Notes: a model not told the origin generated them from the sequence alone. A stretch of DNA of 64,000 bases from Longimicrobium terrae (GCF_014202995.1 NZ_JACHIA010000002.1:572645-636644); one strand, 5' to 3'; positions 42,715 through 51,553 are shown, counted from the stretch's first letter. Translations and numbers: made by a program.

Positions 42715-43749
42715 ATGCAATACCGCCCGCTCGGCCGGACCGGCATCCGGGTCAGCCCATACTGTCTCGGCGCGATGATGTTCGGAAAGCTCGCCAATTC
42801 CGATCACGACGAGTGCATCCGCATGATCCACAAGGCTCTGGACTTCGGCATCAACTTCATCGATACCGCCGACATGTACAGCCGTGGCGAGTCGGAGGAG
42901 ATCGTGGGCAAGGCGCTCAAGGGCCGGCGCGAGGACGTGGTGCTCGCCACCAAGGCGTTCCATCCCATGGGCGACGATCCCAACCGGCGCGGCGGCTCGC
43001 GGCGCTGGCTCACCACCGCGCTGGAGGATTCACTGCGCCGCCTGGGCACCGACTACATCGACCTGTACCAGATCCACCGGCCCGCGCCGGACACCGACAT
43101 CGAAGAAACACTGTCGGTGCTCACGGACTTCATACGAGAGGGCAAGGTGCGCGCGATCGGCGCGTCCACGTTCCCCGCGTCGGACATCGTGGAGGCGCAG
43201 TGGGTGGCCGAACGCCGCGGGCTGGCGCGGTTCCGCACCGAGCAGCCGCCCTACTCCATCCTGAACCGGTCCATCGAACGCGAAGTGCTCCCCGCGTGCC
43301 AGCGCTACGGCATGGGCGTGATGGCGTGGAGCCCGCTGGCCAAGGGCATGCTCACCGGCAGGTACCGCCGGGGCGAGCCGGCGCCCGACACGCTGCGCGC
43401 GAAGTACATGCCGGCGGCGATGAGCAACGAGGCCAGCCTGGACAAGGTGGAGCAGCTGATTCCGGTGGCGGAATCCGCGGGGATGTCGCTGATGCACATG
43501 GCGCTCGCGTTTGTGGTGGCGCACCCGGCGCTCACCTCCGCCATCATCGGCCCGCGCACCCCGGAGCACCTCGACGGCCTGCTCGCCGGCGCGGAAGTCG
43601 TGCTCACGGACGAAATCCTCGACCGCATCGACGAGATCGTGCCGCCGGGCGTGGACGTGGCGCCGCTGGAAGGCGCGGCCTACACGCCGCCCTGGATCGC
43701 GCAGCCCGCCCTCCGCCGCCGCCCCATCGCCGAGCGAGTGGCGGCGTGA
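42715..43749 (+). CDS. Aldo/keto reductase
   Basis: Predicted 344-residue NADPH-dependent oxidoreductase with a TIM-barrel fold. The catalytic tetrad can be placed: Asp50 and Tyr55 in FIDTADMYSRGESE, Lys80 in LATKAFHP, and His in LYQIHRP. Other family marks are GKVRAIGASTFPA, QPPYSILNRSIEREVLP, WSPLAKGMLTGRY and SAIIGPRTPEHL. Substrate unknown; relatives include YhdN/Tas-type and voltage-gated-channel beta-subunit-like reductases. ATG at 42715 is supported by GGAGGG upstream; the open frame extends further but unrelated. Confidence 0.9.
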   Translation: MQYRPLGRTGIRVSPYCLGAMMFGKLANSDHDECIRMIHKALDFGINFIDTADMYSRGESEEIVGKALKGRREDVVLATKAFHPMGDDPNRRGGSRRWLTTALEDSLRRLGTDYIDLYQIHRPAPDTDIEETLSVLTDFIREGKVRAIGASTFPASDIVEAQWVAERRGLARFRTEQPPYSILNRSIEREVLPACQRYGMGVMAWSPLAKGMLTGRYRRGEPAPDTLRAKYMPAAMSNEASLDKVEQLIPVAESAGMSLMHMALAFVVAHPALTSAIIGPRTPEHLDGLLAGAEVVLTDEILDRIDEIVPPGVDVAPLEGAAYTPPWIAQPALRRRPIAERVAA

Positions 43750-43840
43750 GTGGCCGGACCCGTGTGCCTGGTTGACCGTCTGTTCACCGCACGGAAGCTG
43801 ATACCGCACCGGGCAGCGCCGATTTTCCCCCTGTGAACCA

Positions 43841-43869
43841 GCCCGCGGAATCGTCGCGATTTCGCGGGC
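43841..43869 (+). terminator. Hairpin after the aldo/keto reductase
   Basis: GCCCGCGGAATCG pairs with CGATTTCGCGGGC (one G-U) around TCG, 92 bases after the stop codon, without a T-run. Confidence 0.45.
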
Positions 43870-43984
43870 TGCGGTGAGCACGGCCCGGCGAGGAAACTCG
43901 GATGACGCCATGTTGTGGTGCGTTTATCGCGGGTGTCGCGGGGCACGTCAGTTCCCTTTCGTACAGATCACGTGGAGGCGAGCC

Positions 43985-44233
43985 ATGCGAAAGATCAAGC
44001 TGAAGCTGGAGCAACTGGAGGTTGAAGCGTTCGCGACGGACGCTGCCGGCCCCGCGAACGGTACCGTTCACGGCCGTGAGTATACCGTTGGCCAGGACTG
44101 TGCGACGGTTCAACCGGGCAGGGGAGGTTGTGAGAACAGCGGCGTTGCATCCTGCGCGTGGTGTCCGGCCGACACCCAGACGTGTCAGGACTGCAGTTGG
44201 ACCAACGGAGATGGGGCAATCTGCTACTGGTAA
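43985..44233 (+). CDS. Cys-rich RiPP-like precursor peptide (pinensin-type leader)
   Basis: Predicted 82 residues with no signal peptide. ATG at 43985 has GGAGG upstream. The first half looks like a RiPP leader: MRKIKLKLEQLEVEAFATD, an amphipathic K/L/E helix with the L-x-VE-x-F-x-T pattern, then ANGTVHG. From memory this resembles leaders annotated as pinensin-family lanthipeptides in Gemmatimonadota and Bacteroidota. The second half holds seven Cys plus Ser/Thr (DCATVQ, GGCENSG, SCAWC, TCQDC, AICYW). No LanB/LanC-like, protease or transporter gene lies in the window, so any modifying enzymes would be elsewhere. Product unknown. Confidence 0.65.
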   Translation: MRKIKLKLEQLEVEAFATDAAGPANGTVHGREYTVGQDCATVQPGRGGCENSGVASCAWCPADTQTCQDCSWTNGDGAICYW

Positions 44234-44264
44234 GCGCTGTCCCGTACTCATGTGCCATGCGCAG

Positions 44265-44296
44265 CGGCGCCGCGGAACTCTGGTTCCGCGGCGCCG
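44265..44296. terminator. Hairpin between the precursor peptide and rph
   Basis: CGGCGCCGCGGAAC at 44265-44278 pairs exactly with 44283-44296 around TCTG. It is placed to end both convergent transcripts; the T-tail is weak. Confidence 0.65.
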
Positions 44297-44337
44297 TTCC
44301 AATAGCGCATCCTGCCGGACCGATGTCCGCGGTGGCG

Positions 44338-46938
44338 CTACGGCAGGACCTCCACGTAGCCGTCCGTGCCGTGCACGCGGATGCGCTGGCCGTCGCGGAT
44401 GAGGCGGGTGGCGTGCTGCACGCCGACGACGGCTGGCAGGCCGTATTCGCGCGCGATTACGGCGCCGTGGGTCATCAGGCCGCCCACCTCCGTCACCAGG
44501 CCCGCGATGGAGACGAAGAGCGGCGTCCAGCTGGGGTCGGTGAAGGCGGTGACCAGGATGTCGCCCGGCTCCAGATCCGCCTTCGCCATGTCCAGGATCA
44601 CCCGCGCGCGGCCCTCGACGGTGCCGGCGGATACGGCGAGGCCCACCAGCGCGCCGGTAGGCAGACCGTCTCGCCGGTACGCGCCGGCGACGGCCTCGCC
44701 CTCCGACGTGAGGACGCGCGGCGGCGTGAGCGCCTGGTAGGTCCGGAATGCGTCCCTGCGCTGGCGGATCAGGTCGTGATCCACGCGGTTCGTGCGCACG
44801 GCGTCGTGCAGTTCATCGAACCGGAGGTAGAAGATGTCCTCCGTCTCGCGCAGCACGCGGGCGTGGACGAGGCGCGCGGCTTCCTCCATCAACGCCTGCT
44901 TGTAGACGAAGTAGCGGCTGACCATGCCGTACTTGGGATACTCGCGGTACCCGGCGAACGCGCGGACGCGGTCGATCATCCGCCTGGTTTCCTCTGCCTT
45001 TTCCTCCCCGCCGGGCAGGGCGCGCAGGCGCGCCAGAACGTCCTGCTCCTTGGCGGCGGCGTCGCGCCGCCCCTGCTCAAAGCGGCGCGCGGCCTCGCCC
45101 GGCTCGAAGTTCCTGACGTTGCCCAGGATGAGCGGCACGAGCATTCCGGGGCGCTCGCTCCAGCGCGGCCGCGTGATGTCGATTTCGCCGGCGCCGCGCA
45201 TGCCGTAGCGGTCCAGCCACCCCGCGATGGCATCCCGCGCCTCCCGCCCGCCCGTGACCGAAAGCAGTTCATCCAGGAAGTCCTCGTCTGTCCCATGCTG
45301 GAGGAAACTGACGACGTCCGGGTGCGGGCGGATGGCGTCGGCGACGTCCAGCAGCGCCAGGCCCATCTCCGACGTGACGTTGTGCGCGACGGACTGCGTG
45401 AGCGTGTCCGCCGCGTTCTTCTCGCCCAGCCACACCTCCAGCCGCTCGTTCAGCCACCAGGCCGCCTCCATGGCGCCCATGATCACCGGGCGGCTGCGCA
45501 GATCGAACAGGAGCCGCTTCAGTTCCCGCATGTCCGCGAGGATGAAGTCGAACAGCGCCGGCCCCGACTTTCCGCGGATGTCACGCCTGGCGGCGGCGAT
45601 GGAGGCCTGGCTCTCCGCGATCAGCGCTTCGACGATGGCCGGATCGGTCTCAACCAGGCCGGGTTCGCCAGCGCTCGGCGCCACCCAGCCGGGACCGTCC
45701 TCCGGAGGCGGCGGGAGAAAGCCGTCGCGGCCGATGACGGTCTGCAGCGCGTCACCGATGAGCGGATCGGACTTGCCCAGCATCCCCATGAGATCCGCGC
45801 GGCCGGCCGGGCTCGCCAGAATCCGGGTCACGTCCACGAACAGGCGCCCCCCGGCCTCGGCCATGGGCCTGGGCGTGGTCATCTGCCAGAAGGAGAGGCC
45901 CAGCGGCTTCATGGCGTCGGTCATCATCTGCTGATGGCCGACGGAAACGTAGACGTGGTTCCCGCCATCGTCCGCCGCGGGGATGGGGAACAGCGTGGTG
46001 ATGGGCCGGCTCTGGACGATGTGGAATTCGTCATCCGCCAGGCACCATTCGATGTCCTGCGGGGCGCCGAAGTGCGCCTCGATCCGCCGGCCCAGCTGCA
46101 CCAGTTGCAGGACCTGCGCATCGGCCAGCGCCGGCTCGCTCCGCCGCCCCGGGTCGATCTCGTGCTCGCGCGTCCCGCCCTCCGGCGCGGCGTGGATGGC
46201 GAGCCGCTTGTCGCCGATCGTGCGCGCGACGATCCCGCCGTCCCGCACCTTGTAGACGTCCGCGTTCACCCGGCCGGAAACCAGCGCCTCGCCCAGCCCG
46301 AAGCTGGCCTCCACGGAGGCGAACTTGCGATGGCCCGTGACGGGATCGGCCGTGAACAGGATGCCCGCGGCGTGCGGTTCAATCATCCGCTGCACGACGA
46401 CCGCCATGTGCACTCTGCGGTGATCGAAGCCGCTGCGGAGACGGTAGGTTACGGCGCGCTCGGCAAAGAGCGACGCCCAGCACCGGCTGATGTGCCGCAG
46501 GATCGCATCCGAGCCGGAGATGTTCAGATACGTGTCCTGCTGGCCCGCAAAGGACGCCCCCGGCAGGTCCTCCGCCGTCGCGCTGGACCGGACTGCGCAG
46601 GCAGCCTGCCCGCCGAGCCGGGCTACCGCGCCGGTGATCGCGGCGGCCATGTCGCCGGGGATGGGGGCCGATTCGAGGGTCGCGCGGATTTCCCCGCTGA
46701 GGGTGCGGATCGCGTCCCGATCATCCACCGTAATGTGTGACAGCCGCTCGAGTTGATGGTTGATGGACGGCGATTCCGCCATGATCCGCCGAAATGCGTC
46801 TGTCGTAACGCAGAAGCCGCGCGGCACGCGGACGCCGCCGATGCGCGAAAGCTCGCCCAGATGCGCGCCCTTTCCGCCGGCCAGCGCGATCTGCGTCCGA
46901 TCAACTTCGCCAAGGTCCAGCACGAAGCGGTCAATCAT
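44338..46938 (-). CDS. rph: Rifampicin phosphotransferase
   Basis: Inactivates rifamycins by transferring phosphate from ATP through a swivelling phosphohistidine. The 866-residue protein has the three-part layout. An ATP-grasp domain covers about 1-320 (GGKGAHLGEL, AVRSSATAEDLPGASFAGQQ, FTADPVTGHRKFASVEASFGLGEALVSG). A rifampicin-binding middle follows. The C-terminal PEP-synthase-like His domain has GGLMTHGAVIAREYGLPAVVGV, with His824 as the phosphate carrier. Length and motifs fit Rph far better than PEP synthase, which is shorter and has a TIM-barrel end. Confers resistance; drug exposure in soil is a natural setting. Confidence 0.9.
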   Translation of the reverse strand: MIDRFVLDLGEVDRTQIALAGGKGAHLGELSRIGGVRVPRGFCVTTDAFRRIMAESPSINHQLERLSHITVDDRDAIRTLSGEIRATLESAPIPGDMAAAITGAVARLGGQAACAVRSSATAEDLPGASFAGQQDTYLNISGSDAILRHISRCWASLFAERAVTYRLRSGFDHRRVHMAVVVQRMIEPHAAGILFTADPVTGHRKFASVEASFGLGEALVSGRVNADVYKVRDGGIVARTIGDKRLAIHAAPEGGTREHEIDPGRRSEPALADAQVLQLVQLGRRIEAHFGAPQDIEWCLADDEFHIVQSRPITTLFPIPAADDGGNHVYVSVGHQQMMTDAMKPLGLSFWQMTTPRPMAEAGGRLFVDVTRILASPAGRADLMGMLGKSDPLIGDALQTVIGRDGFLPPPPEDGPGWVAPSAGEPGLVETDPAIVEALIAESQASIAAARRDIRGKSGPALFDFILADMRELKRLLFDLRSRPVIMGAMEAAWWLNERLEVWLGEKNAADTLTQSVAHNVTSEMGLALLDVADAIRPHPDVVSFLQHGTDEDFLDELLSVTGGREARDAIAGWLDRYGMRGAGEIDITRPRWSERPGMLVPLILGNVRNFEPGEAARRFEQGRRDAAAKEQDVLARLRALPGGEEKAEETRRMIDRVRAFAGYREYPKYGMVSRYFVYKQALMEEAARLVHARVLRETEDIFYLRFDELHDAVRTNRVDHDLIRQRRDAFRTYQALTPPRVLTSEGEAVAGAYRRDGLPTGALVGLAVSAGTVEGRARVILDMAKADLEPGDILVTAFTDPSWTPLFVSIAGLVTEVGGLMTHGAVIAREYGLPAVVGVQHATRLIRDGQRIRVHGTDGYVEVLP

Positions 46939-47009
46939 TTCGCGACTCCCATGTCCACAGGTTTCGAGCCCTCAGCCGGGTGATTTTCGGCCGACAACTC
47001 TGCCACCCG

Positions 47010-47035
47010 CCCCTGGTCTGGCCGCAAGCCCGGGG
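47010..47035 (-). promoter_or_regulatory. Rifamycin-associated-element-like sequence upstream of rph
   Basis: On the minus strand the sequence CCCCGGGCTTGCGGCCAGAC lies about 75-95 bases before the rph start. It resembles the GGGGCTTGCGGC half of the inverted element (RAE) described upstream of actinomycete rifamycin-inactivation genes, as I remember it; the second arm is poorer (CCAGACCAGGGG). Regulation by rifamycin is therefore only suggested. Confidence 0.35.
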
Positions 47036-47106
47036 GTGTGATATACTATGATCACGGCGGGGAAGGGCACTCTTCTCGATCCGCGAAACATCGATGAAAA
47101 TCAGCC

Positions 47107-47139
47107 AGGGCGCAGGGGAAATCACCCCCGCGCCCTTTT
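47107..47139 (+). terminator. Terminator-type hairpin, shared family, copy B
   Basis: AGGGCGCAGGGG at 47107-47118 pairs with CCCCCGCGCCCT at 47125-47136 (one mismatch) and is followed by TTT. No plus-strand gene ends just upstream; a TATACT box at 47042-47047 does lie before it, so it may end a short RNA or act as a leader attenuator. Confidence 0.6.
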
Positions 47140-47250
47140 GCGTACGCCTCAGCCCCCGCGCCCGGCTCTCCCGAACGCGCGGGCCGCCGACCGTCCGCGG
47201 GCCTCTTTCCGCGCCGTCCCGATATTCCGTTTCCGCCTCCGCCGCTCCCG

Positions 47251-48603
47251 ATGATCGTACCCAAGCGACCCCTCGCGTGCGCGCTCGCGATCAGTTGCGC
47301 CGCGCTCGCGCCCGCTGCCGCGCAGCAGGCCCCGCCCTCCGCGCCGCGGGTGCACACCGAAGACATCGACACCTTCTGGGCCGCGTACGACAGCGCCGTC
47401 GCCACGACGGACAGCGCCGAGCAGGTGCGCATCATCCAGTCCCGGTACATCGATCGCGGATCGCCGGGGGTGCGGGCGTTCATGGCGGCGCGCGACTACA
47501 CGGCGGAGGGGTGGGTGAACTCCATCCGCCGGTACCCGCGCTTCTGGACGTCCATCCGCCCCAACACGCTGCGGGTAAAGACCGGCGCGCCGGGCCTCGA
47601 GGCGTACATCGACCGGCTGCGGACGCTGTACCCGGCGCTGCGTCCGGCCGACATCTACTTCACCGTGGGAGAGCTGCGGTCCGCGGGCACCACGCTCGAC
47701 AGCGCGGTGCTCATCGGCGTGGAGCTGGCGACGGGCGATCCCGAAACCGACATCTCGGAATTTCCCGCGCGGCAGCAGGCGTTCATGGCCCGCTACTTCG
47801 GCACGCGGCCCATCCGGAACCTGATTCCGCTGAACGTGCACGAGTACGTGCACACGCAGCAGCGGGGGATTGGCAACAGCGTGCTCGCGCGCGCCATCCG
47901 CGAGGGGAGCGCCGACTGGATCACGGAACTGGTGACGGGCGAAAAACTTGCGCTTCCGTACATGACGTACGGGCACGAGAACGAGGCCGTGCTCAAGGCG
48001 CGCTTCGCCGAAGAGATGTTCACGCCGCTCATCGGCCGGTGGTTCTACAACCAGGTGTCGGATGATCCCCGGCACGTGGCGGATCTGGGCTACTACATGG
48101 GATACGCCATCTCGCGCGCGTATTATGAGCGCGCCCCCGACAAGGCGCGGGCGATCCGGGAGATGATCGAGATGGATTTTGATGATGAAGCCGCGGCGGA
48201 GGCGTTTCTCCGGAGCTCGCGGTTTCTTCCGGAGCCCATCGACCGGGCCGCACTGCTGGCGCGGTACGAGGCGCGGCGGCCGTACGTGACGCGGGTGCTG
48301 CCGCTCATCCAGCGCGGCCCCATCGACCCCGCCACGACGGAGCTGCGCATCGAGTTCTCGGAACCCATGAGCACCAGCACCGGCACCGGTTTCGGCCCCG
48401 GCGGGCGCGAGCAGTTTCCGGTGACCGCGCGGCCAGGGTGGTCGGCGGACATGCGGGCCTACACGTATCAGGTAAAGCTGGAGCCGGGCCGCACCTACAG
48501 CTTTGTTCTGGAGGGGAGCCCCACCGGCGGCTTCCGGGCACCGAACGGCTACCCGCTCCGCGAACACCTGGTAGAGTTCACCACCGCGCCCGCCCGGCCC
48601 TGA
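47251..48603 (+). CDS. Secreted HExxH metalloprotease (GldB/DUF2268-like)
   Basis: Predicted 450 residues with a signal peptide (CALAISCAALAPAAAQQ). The central zinc site is LNVHEYVHTQQ (HExxH with both His ligands), with a downstream acidic helix REGSADWITELVTGE that probably supplies the third ligand. This GSADWITEL arrangement is typical of GldB/DUF2268-type gluzincin-like proteases. A C-terminal beta domain (about 350-450, IEFSEPMSTSTGTGFGPGG and YTYQVKLEPGRTYSFVLEG) looks like an Ig or SbsA fold. Substrate unknown. It is probably periplasmic or outer-membrane associated. Confidence 0.82.
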   Translation: MIVPKRPLACALAISCAALAPAAAQQAPPSAPRVHTEDIDTFWAAYDSAVATTDSAEQVRIIQSRYIDRGSPGVRAFMAARDYTAEGWVNSIRRYPRFWTSIRPNTLRVKTGAPGLEAYIDRLRTLYPALRPADIYFTVGELRSAGTTLDSAVLIGVELATGDPETDISEFPARQQAFMARYFGTRPIRNLIPLNVHEYVHTQQRGIGNSVLARAIREGSADWITELVTGEKLALPYMTYGHENEAVLKARFAEEMFTPLIGRWFYNQVSDDPRHVADLGYYMGYAISRAYYERAPDKARAIREMIEMDFDDEAAAEAFLRSSRFLPEPIDRAALLARYEARRPYVTRVLPLIQRGPIDPATTELRIEFSEPMSTSTGTGFGPGGREQFPVTARPGWSADMRAYTYQVKLEPGRTYSFVLEGSPTGGFRAPNGYPLREHLVEFTTAPARP

Positions 48604-48803
48604 CGGTCGAACGGTTGGATTGAATCGCGGTAGCACTATCAGTCGGTCTGTCGGCTAATTGACTGTATGCTGCGTTCTCATGAGCATCGTCGCATGTCAA
48701 CATTGTGTTCCCGATAGTTCATCCTTGCCGGTTGCTGCCGAGTGTCGCAAGTTTCGTCATCGCCCAGATGTAACCCAAGCGCCCTCTCTCAGCAGCCTGT
48801 AGA

Positions 48804-49352
48804 ATGCGGCTTTATTTCGTTGGCGGAATACATGGTTCCGGAAAAACCACGTTGTGCCGGAACCTCGCGGCGAAGCTCAGGGCTCCGCACCATTCTGCGG
48901 GCGAACTGATCCGGTTGGGAGGCGAAAGCCAAGAGGTGCGTGATAAAACCGTTCGTGACGTGAAAAAAAATCAGACCTTGCTCCTTTCCGCTCTAAACGA
49001 CCTTCGGAATGCTGGTACCGCAACTGTGATCCTTGACGGCCATTACACGGTCGTCGACAGTACTGGCGCCATCTGTCCTGTCGAGATAGAAGTGTTCCAT
49101 GCACTCAACCCATCATCATTGGTCTTGGTGGATTCAGAACCGGAATTGGTTGTAAAGCGATTGCGCGAGCGTGATAATAGAGATTATAGCCTTACGTTTG
49201 TCGAGCACCATGCGCGTGAAGAAAAAGCACATGCAGAGACCATCAGCAGAACCCTACAGATTCCGCTGTTGCTATTGAGTGCCTATGCTACGGCTGACGC
49301 GCTGGCAAGTCAGCTAGTTTCACCTAACGCAATTCACTACGGCGTCTCATGA
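48804..49352 (+). CDS. P-loop ATPase/kinase-like protein, first gene of AT-richer cassette
   Basis: Predicted 182-residue cytoplasmic NTPase. The Walker A motif FVGGIHGSGKTTLCRNLAAKL lies at residues 5-25; an Asp in VILDGHYTVVD (about 75-85) can serve as the Walker B-like residue; a lid-like LRERDNRDYSL follows. This layout matches adenylate-kinase-like and other small nucleotide or RNA kinases. Its codon use is AT-richer than its neighbours. ATG of the next gene overlaps the stop (ATGA), so it is coupled to the PIN-GNAT protein. The 200-base spacer upstream is also AT-rich and holds no gene. Confidence 0.8.
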   Translation: MRLYFVGGIHGSGKTTLCRNLAAKLRAPHHSAGELIRLGGESQEVRDKTVRDVKKNQTLLLSALNDLRNAGTATVILDGHYTVVDSTGAICPVEIEVFHALNPSSLVLVDSEPELVVKRLRERDNRDYSLTFVEHHAREEKAHAETISRTLQIPLLLLSAYATADALASQLVSPNAIHYGVS

Positions 49353-50866
49353 AAGTCCTGCTCGATACTAACATCCTCATTCATCGCGAGGCTCGGACTG
49401 TCGTCCGTTCTGACATTGGAACCTTGTTCCGCTGGCTCGACGAGCTTCACTACGAGAAGTGCATTCATCCAGGCTCTATCGCGGAAATCAAGAAGCATTC
49501 TGACCCAGAAGTTGTCCGCACGTTGGAGATTAAGCTCGGCAGCTATGTTGTCTTGAAGACTACTGCCCCAGATACACCCAAAATCAAAGAAATCCGTGCC
49601 TCAGATCAAACCCCCAATGACGAGATAGACACATCGCTTCTTGCAGAGCTCGTTGCGAACCGAGTCGATGCGATTATAACGGAAGATCGCGGAATTCACC
49701 GGAAGGCCGCGCGACTCGGTGTAGTGAATAGTGTGTTCACTATCGACGCATTTCTTGAAAAAGTCACGGCTGAGAATCCGTCCCTCTCGGACTATGAAGT
49801 ACTTTCCGTACGCAAGGTGCACCTTGGTGCAATTAACCTGCAAGACTCCTTTTTCAACTCCTTTCGGGAGGACTACCCAGGATTCGACCACTGGTTCAAT
49901 CGGAAAGCTGACGAGCTCGCCTACATCTGTACCGCGGATAACGGGAGTGTCGTCGCTTTTCTCTATATCAAGCGCGAAGAAAGCAATGAGAACTACAGTG
50001 ACATCACTCCGAGCTTCATCTCAGCTCGCCGGTTGAAGATCGGAACGTTCAAAGTTGTCTCGAATGGGTTCAAACTAGGTGAGCGGTTCCTGAAAATAGT
50101 GTTCGACAATGCGTCGAATCTCCGTGTAGATGAGATCTATGTCACCATCTTCAAGCACCGTCCGGAGCAAACGCGGTTGATCGCCTTGCTTGAGGACTGG
50201 GGGTTCAGTCATCATGGGCAGAAAACCTCGAAGGCTGGCACGGAAGAGGTCTACGTCCGGAACTTCAGGCCCCATTACGAAGCACAGGACCCACGCCGCA
50301 GCTATCCATATATCCGAGAGTCTTCAAGGAAATTCATTGTTCCAATCTATCCCGAGTACCATACAGAACTCCTGCCAGATTCCATACTGCACACAGAAGA
50401 CGCAGCCGATTTCGAAGATAACAGGCCCAATCGCAACGCGATCAGCAAAGTCTATATCTCGAGGTCGATGGAGAGGAACTTGCGACGGGGTGACCTAATC
50501 GTTTTCTACCGAACGAACGATGGTGAAGGCCCGGCACATTACCGATCCGTTGCGACGACTGTGGGAGTTGTCCTTACAGTCACTGCAGGCATCCAGACTT
50601 TTGATGAGTTTGTGAAGGCCTGTCGTAAACGCAGTGTATTCACAGATCAGGAACTCAAGAAGCATTGGGATTACAGAAAGTACGATAGGCCATTCGTGGT
50701 GAACTTTCTGTATGTTTACTCATTCCCGAAGCGACCCAACCTCAAGGAATTGCGAGAGAATGGGATTATCGCGTCTGCCCCTCGCGGCTTCATGCAACTG
50801 TCAGAGGCCGCCTTCCGCAAGCTCTTGGAGATAGCGCATGTCGACGACCGTTTTATTGTCAGTTAA
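49349..50866 (+). CDS. PIN-GNAT-EVE-like three-domain protein
   Basis: Predicted 505 residues. Residues 1-140 form a PIN-like nuclease domain with acidic metal ligands visible at LLDTNILIH (Asp6), SIAEIKKH, NDEIDTSLLAEL and IITEDRGIHRKA. Residues about 165-310 look like a GNAT acetyltransferase (FVAFLYIKRE-like strand, KIGTFKVVSNGFKLGERFLK, EIYVTIFKHRPEQTRLIALLEDWGF). Residues about 330-505 resemble a PUA/EVE or ASCH fold (KVYISRSMERNLRRGDLIVFYR, TVGVVLTV). PIN domains cleave RNA, often as toxins; the added domains suggest base- or modification-sensing. It overlaps both neighbours, so the three genes act as one unit. Confidence 0.82.
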   Translation: MKVLLDTNILIHREARTVVRSDIGTLFRWLDELHYEKCIHPGSIAEIKKHSDPEVVRTLEIKLGSYVVLKTTAPDTPKIKEIRASDQTPNDEIDTSLLAELVANRVDAIITEDRGIHRKAARLGVVNSVFTIDAFLEKVTAENPSLSDYEVLSVRKVHLGAINLQDSFFNSFREDYPGFDHWFNRKADELAYICTADNGSVVAFLYIKREESNENYSDITPSFISARRLKIGTFKVVSNGFKLGERFLKIVFDNASNLRVDEIYVTIFKHRPEQTRLIALLEDWGFSHHGQKTSKAGTEEVYVRNFRPHYEAQDPRRSYPYIRESSRKFIVPIYPEYHTELLPDSILHTEDAADFEDNRPNRNAISKVYISRSMERNLRRGDLIVFYRTNDGEGPAHYRSVATTVGVVLTVTAGIQTFDEFVKACRKRSVFTDQELKKHWDYRKYDRPFVVNFLYVYSFPKRPNLKELRENGIIASAPRGFMQLSEAAFRKLLEIAHVDDRFIVS

Positions 50867-51254
50867 ACCACAGTTCGCTGAGGCGATCTTGGTCGGCGCT
50901 AAGAAATTCGAGTTCCGGCGCGCGGTTTTTCGCGACCCGGATGTGCAACGGGTAGTGCTATACGCGTCGAGTCCCGTCCAACGTGTGGTCGGTGAGTTCA
51001 CGATCCAAGAGATTGTTCACATGGACTTGAAACGTCTGTGGGAGCACACTGAGTCGGATGCGGGCATCGAAAAAGAATACTTCGACGAGTACTTTGCAGG
51101 ACGAGACCTCGGGTATGCAGTAGCTGTAGGCGAGACACGACGGTACCCGGAGCCGTTGGCATTGGACAGGCACTTCGGCATCCAGCACCCACCCCAGTCA
51201 TTCCGGTACCTGAGTGACTCTGCGGATGAAAATGGAGTTACCGCCTTGCAGTAA
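50838..51254 (+). CDS. ASCH-domain protein
   Basis: Predicted 138 residues. The opening TVLLSVKPQFAEAILVGAKKFEFRR is the ASCH signature (K-P-x-x-A-x-x-I-x-x-G-x-K-x-x-E-x-R), a PUA-like fold thought to bind modified nucleobases or RNA. Next come RVVLYASSPVQRVVGEF and the acidic helix EHTESDAGIEKEYFDEYF, then DLGYAVAVGETRRY. The start overlaps the end of the PIN-GNAT gene by 29 bases, which implies tight coupling. It may be the sensor or neutraliser partner of the nuclease. The cassette's low GC suggests transfer. Confidence 0.85.
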   Translation: MSTTVLLSVKPQFAEAILVGAKKFEFRRAVFRDPDVQRVVLYASSPVQRVVGEFTIQEIVHMDLKRLWEHTESDAGIEKEYFDEYFAGRDLGYAVAVGETRRYPEPLALDRHFGIQHPPQSFRYLSDSADENGVTALQ

Positions 51255-51321
51255 AAGTGTCGGTTGGTGCCGTTGGGGGATTGTCCACAGTACCGATCCG
51301 ACGTAGTAAACTCTAGTCAGG

Positions 51322-51353
51322 AAAGGGCGCGAGGGAGCATCCCCGCGCCCTTT
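51322..51353. terminator. Terminator-type hairpin, shared family, copy C
   Basis: AAAGGGCGCG at 51322-51331 pairs with CGCGCCCTTT at 51344-51353, with further GGG/CCC pairing inside. It lies after the AT-richer cassette. Confidence 0.7.
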
Positions 51354-51553
51354 CGCGTTCAGGAAGGGCCTCGCATCATCATAGAGCCAAAGCCGTGATA
51401 AGTACGGCCGCCTACTAGCAGATGCCGCCGCAAACTTTCGCCGATTACGCCGTAGGTGGTAACGTTCCCGTACCTGTCGCATCCAAACTAGCCTGATATG
51501 CCGCGCCTGTGCTTGGAGCGGAGTTAGTTCACCACGGTTTTGTCAGGAGTGGA

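Noticed and set aside
47094-48065. Plus-strand frame starting MKISQG
   Set aside because: It overlaps the HExxH protease in another frame and has shadow-type composition.
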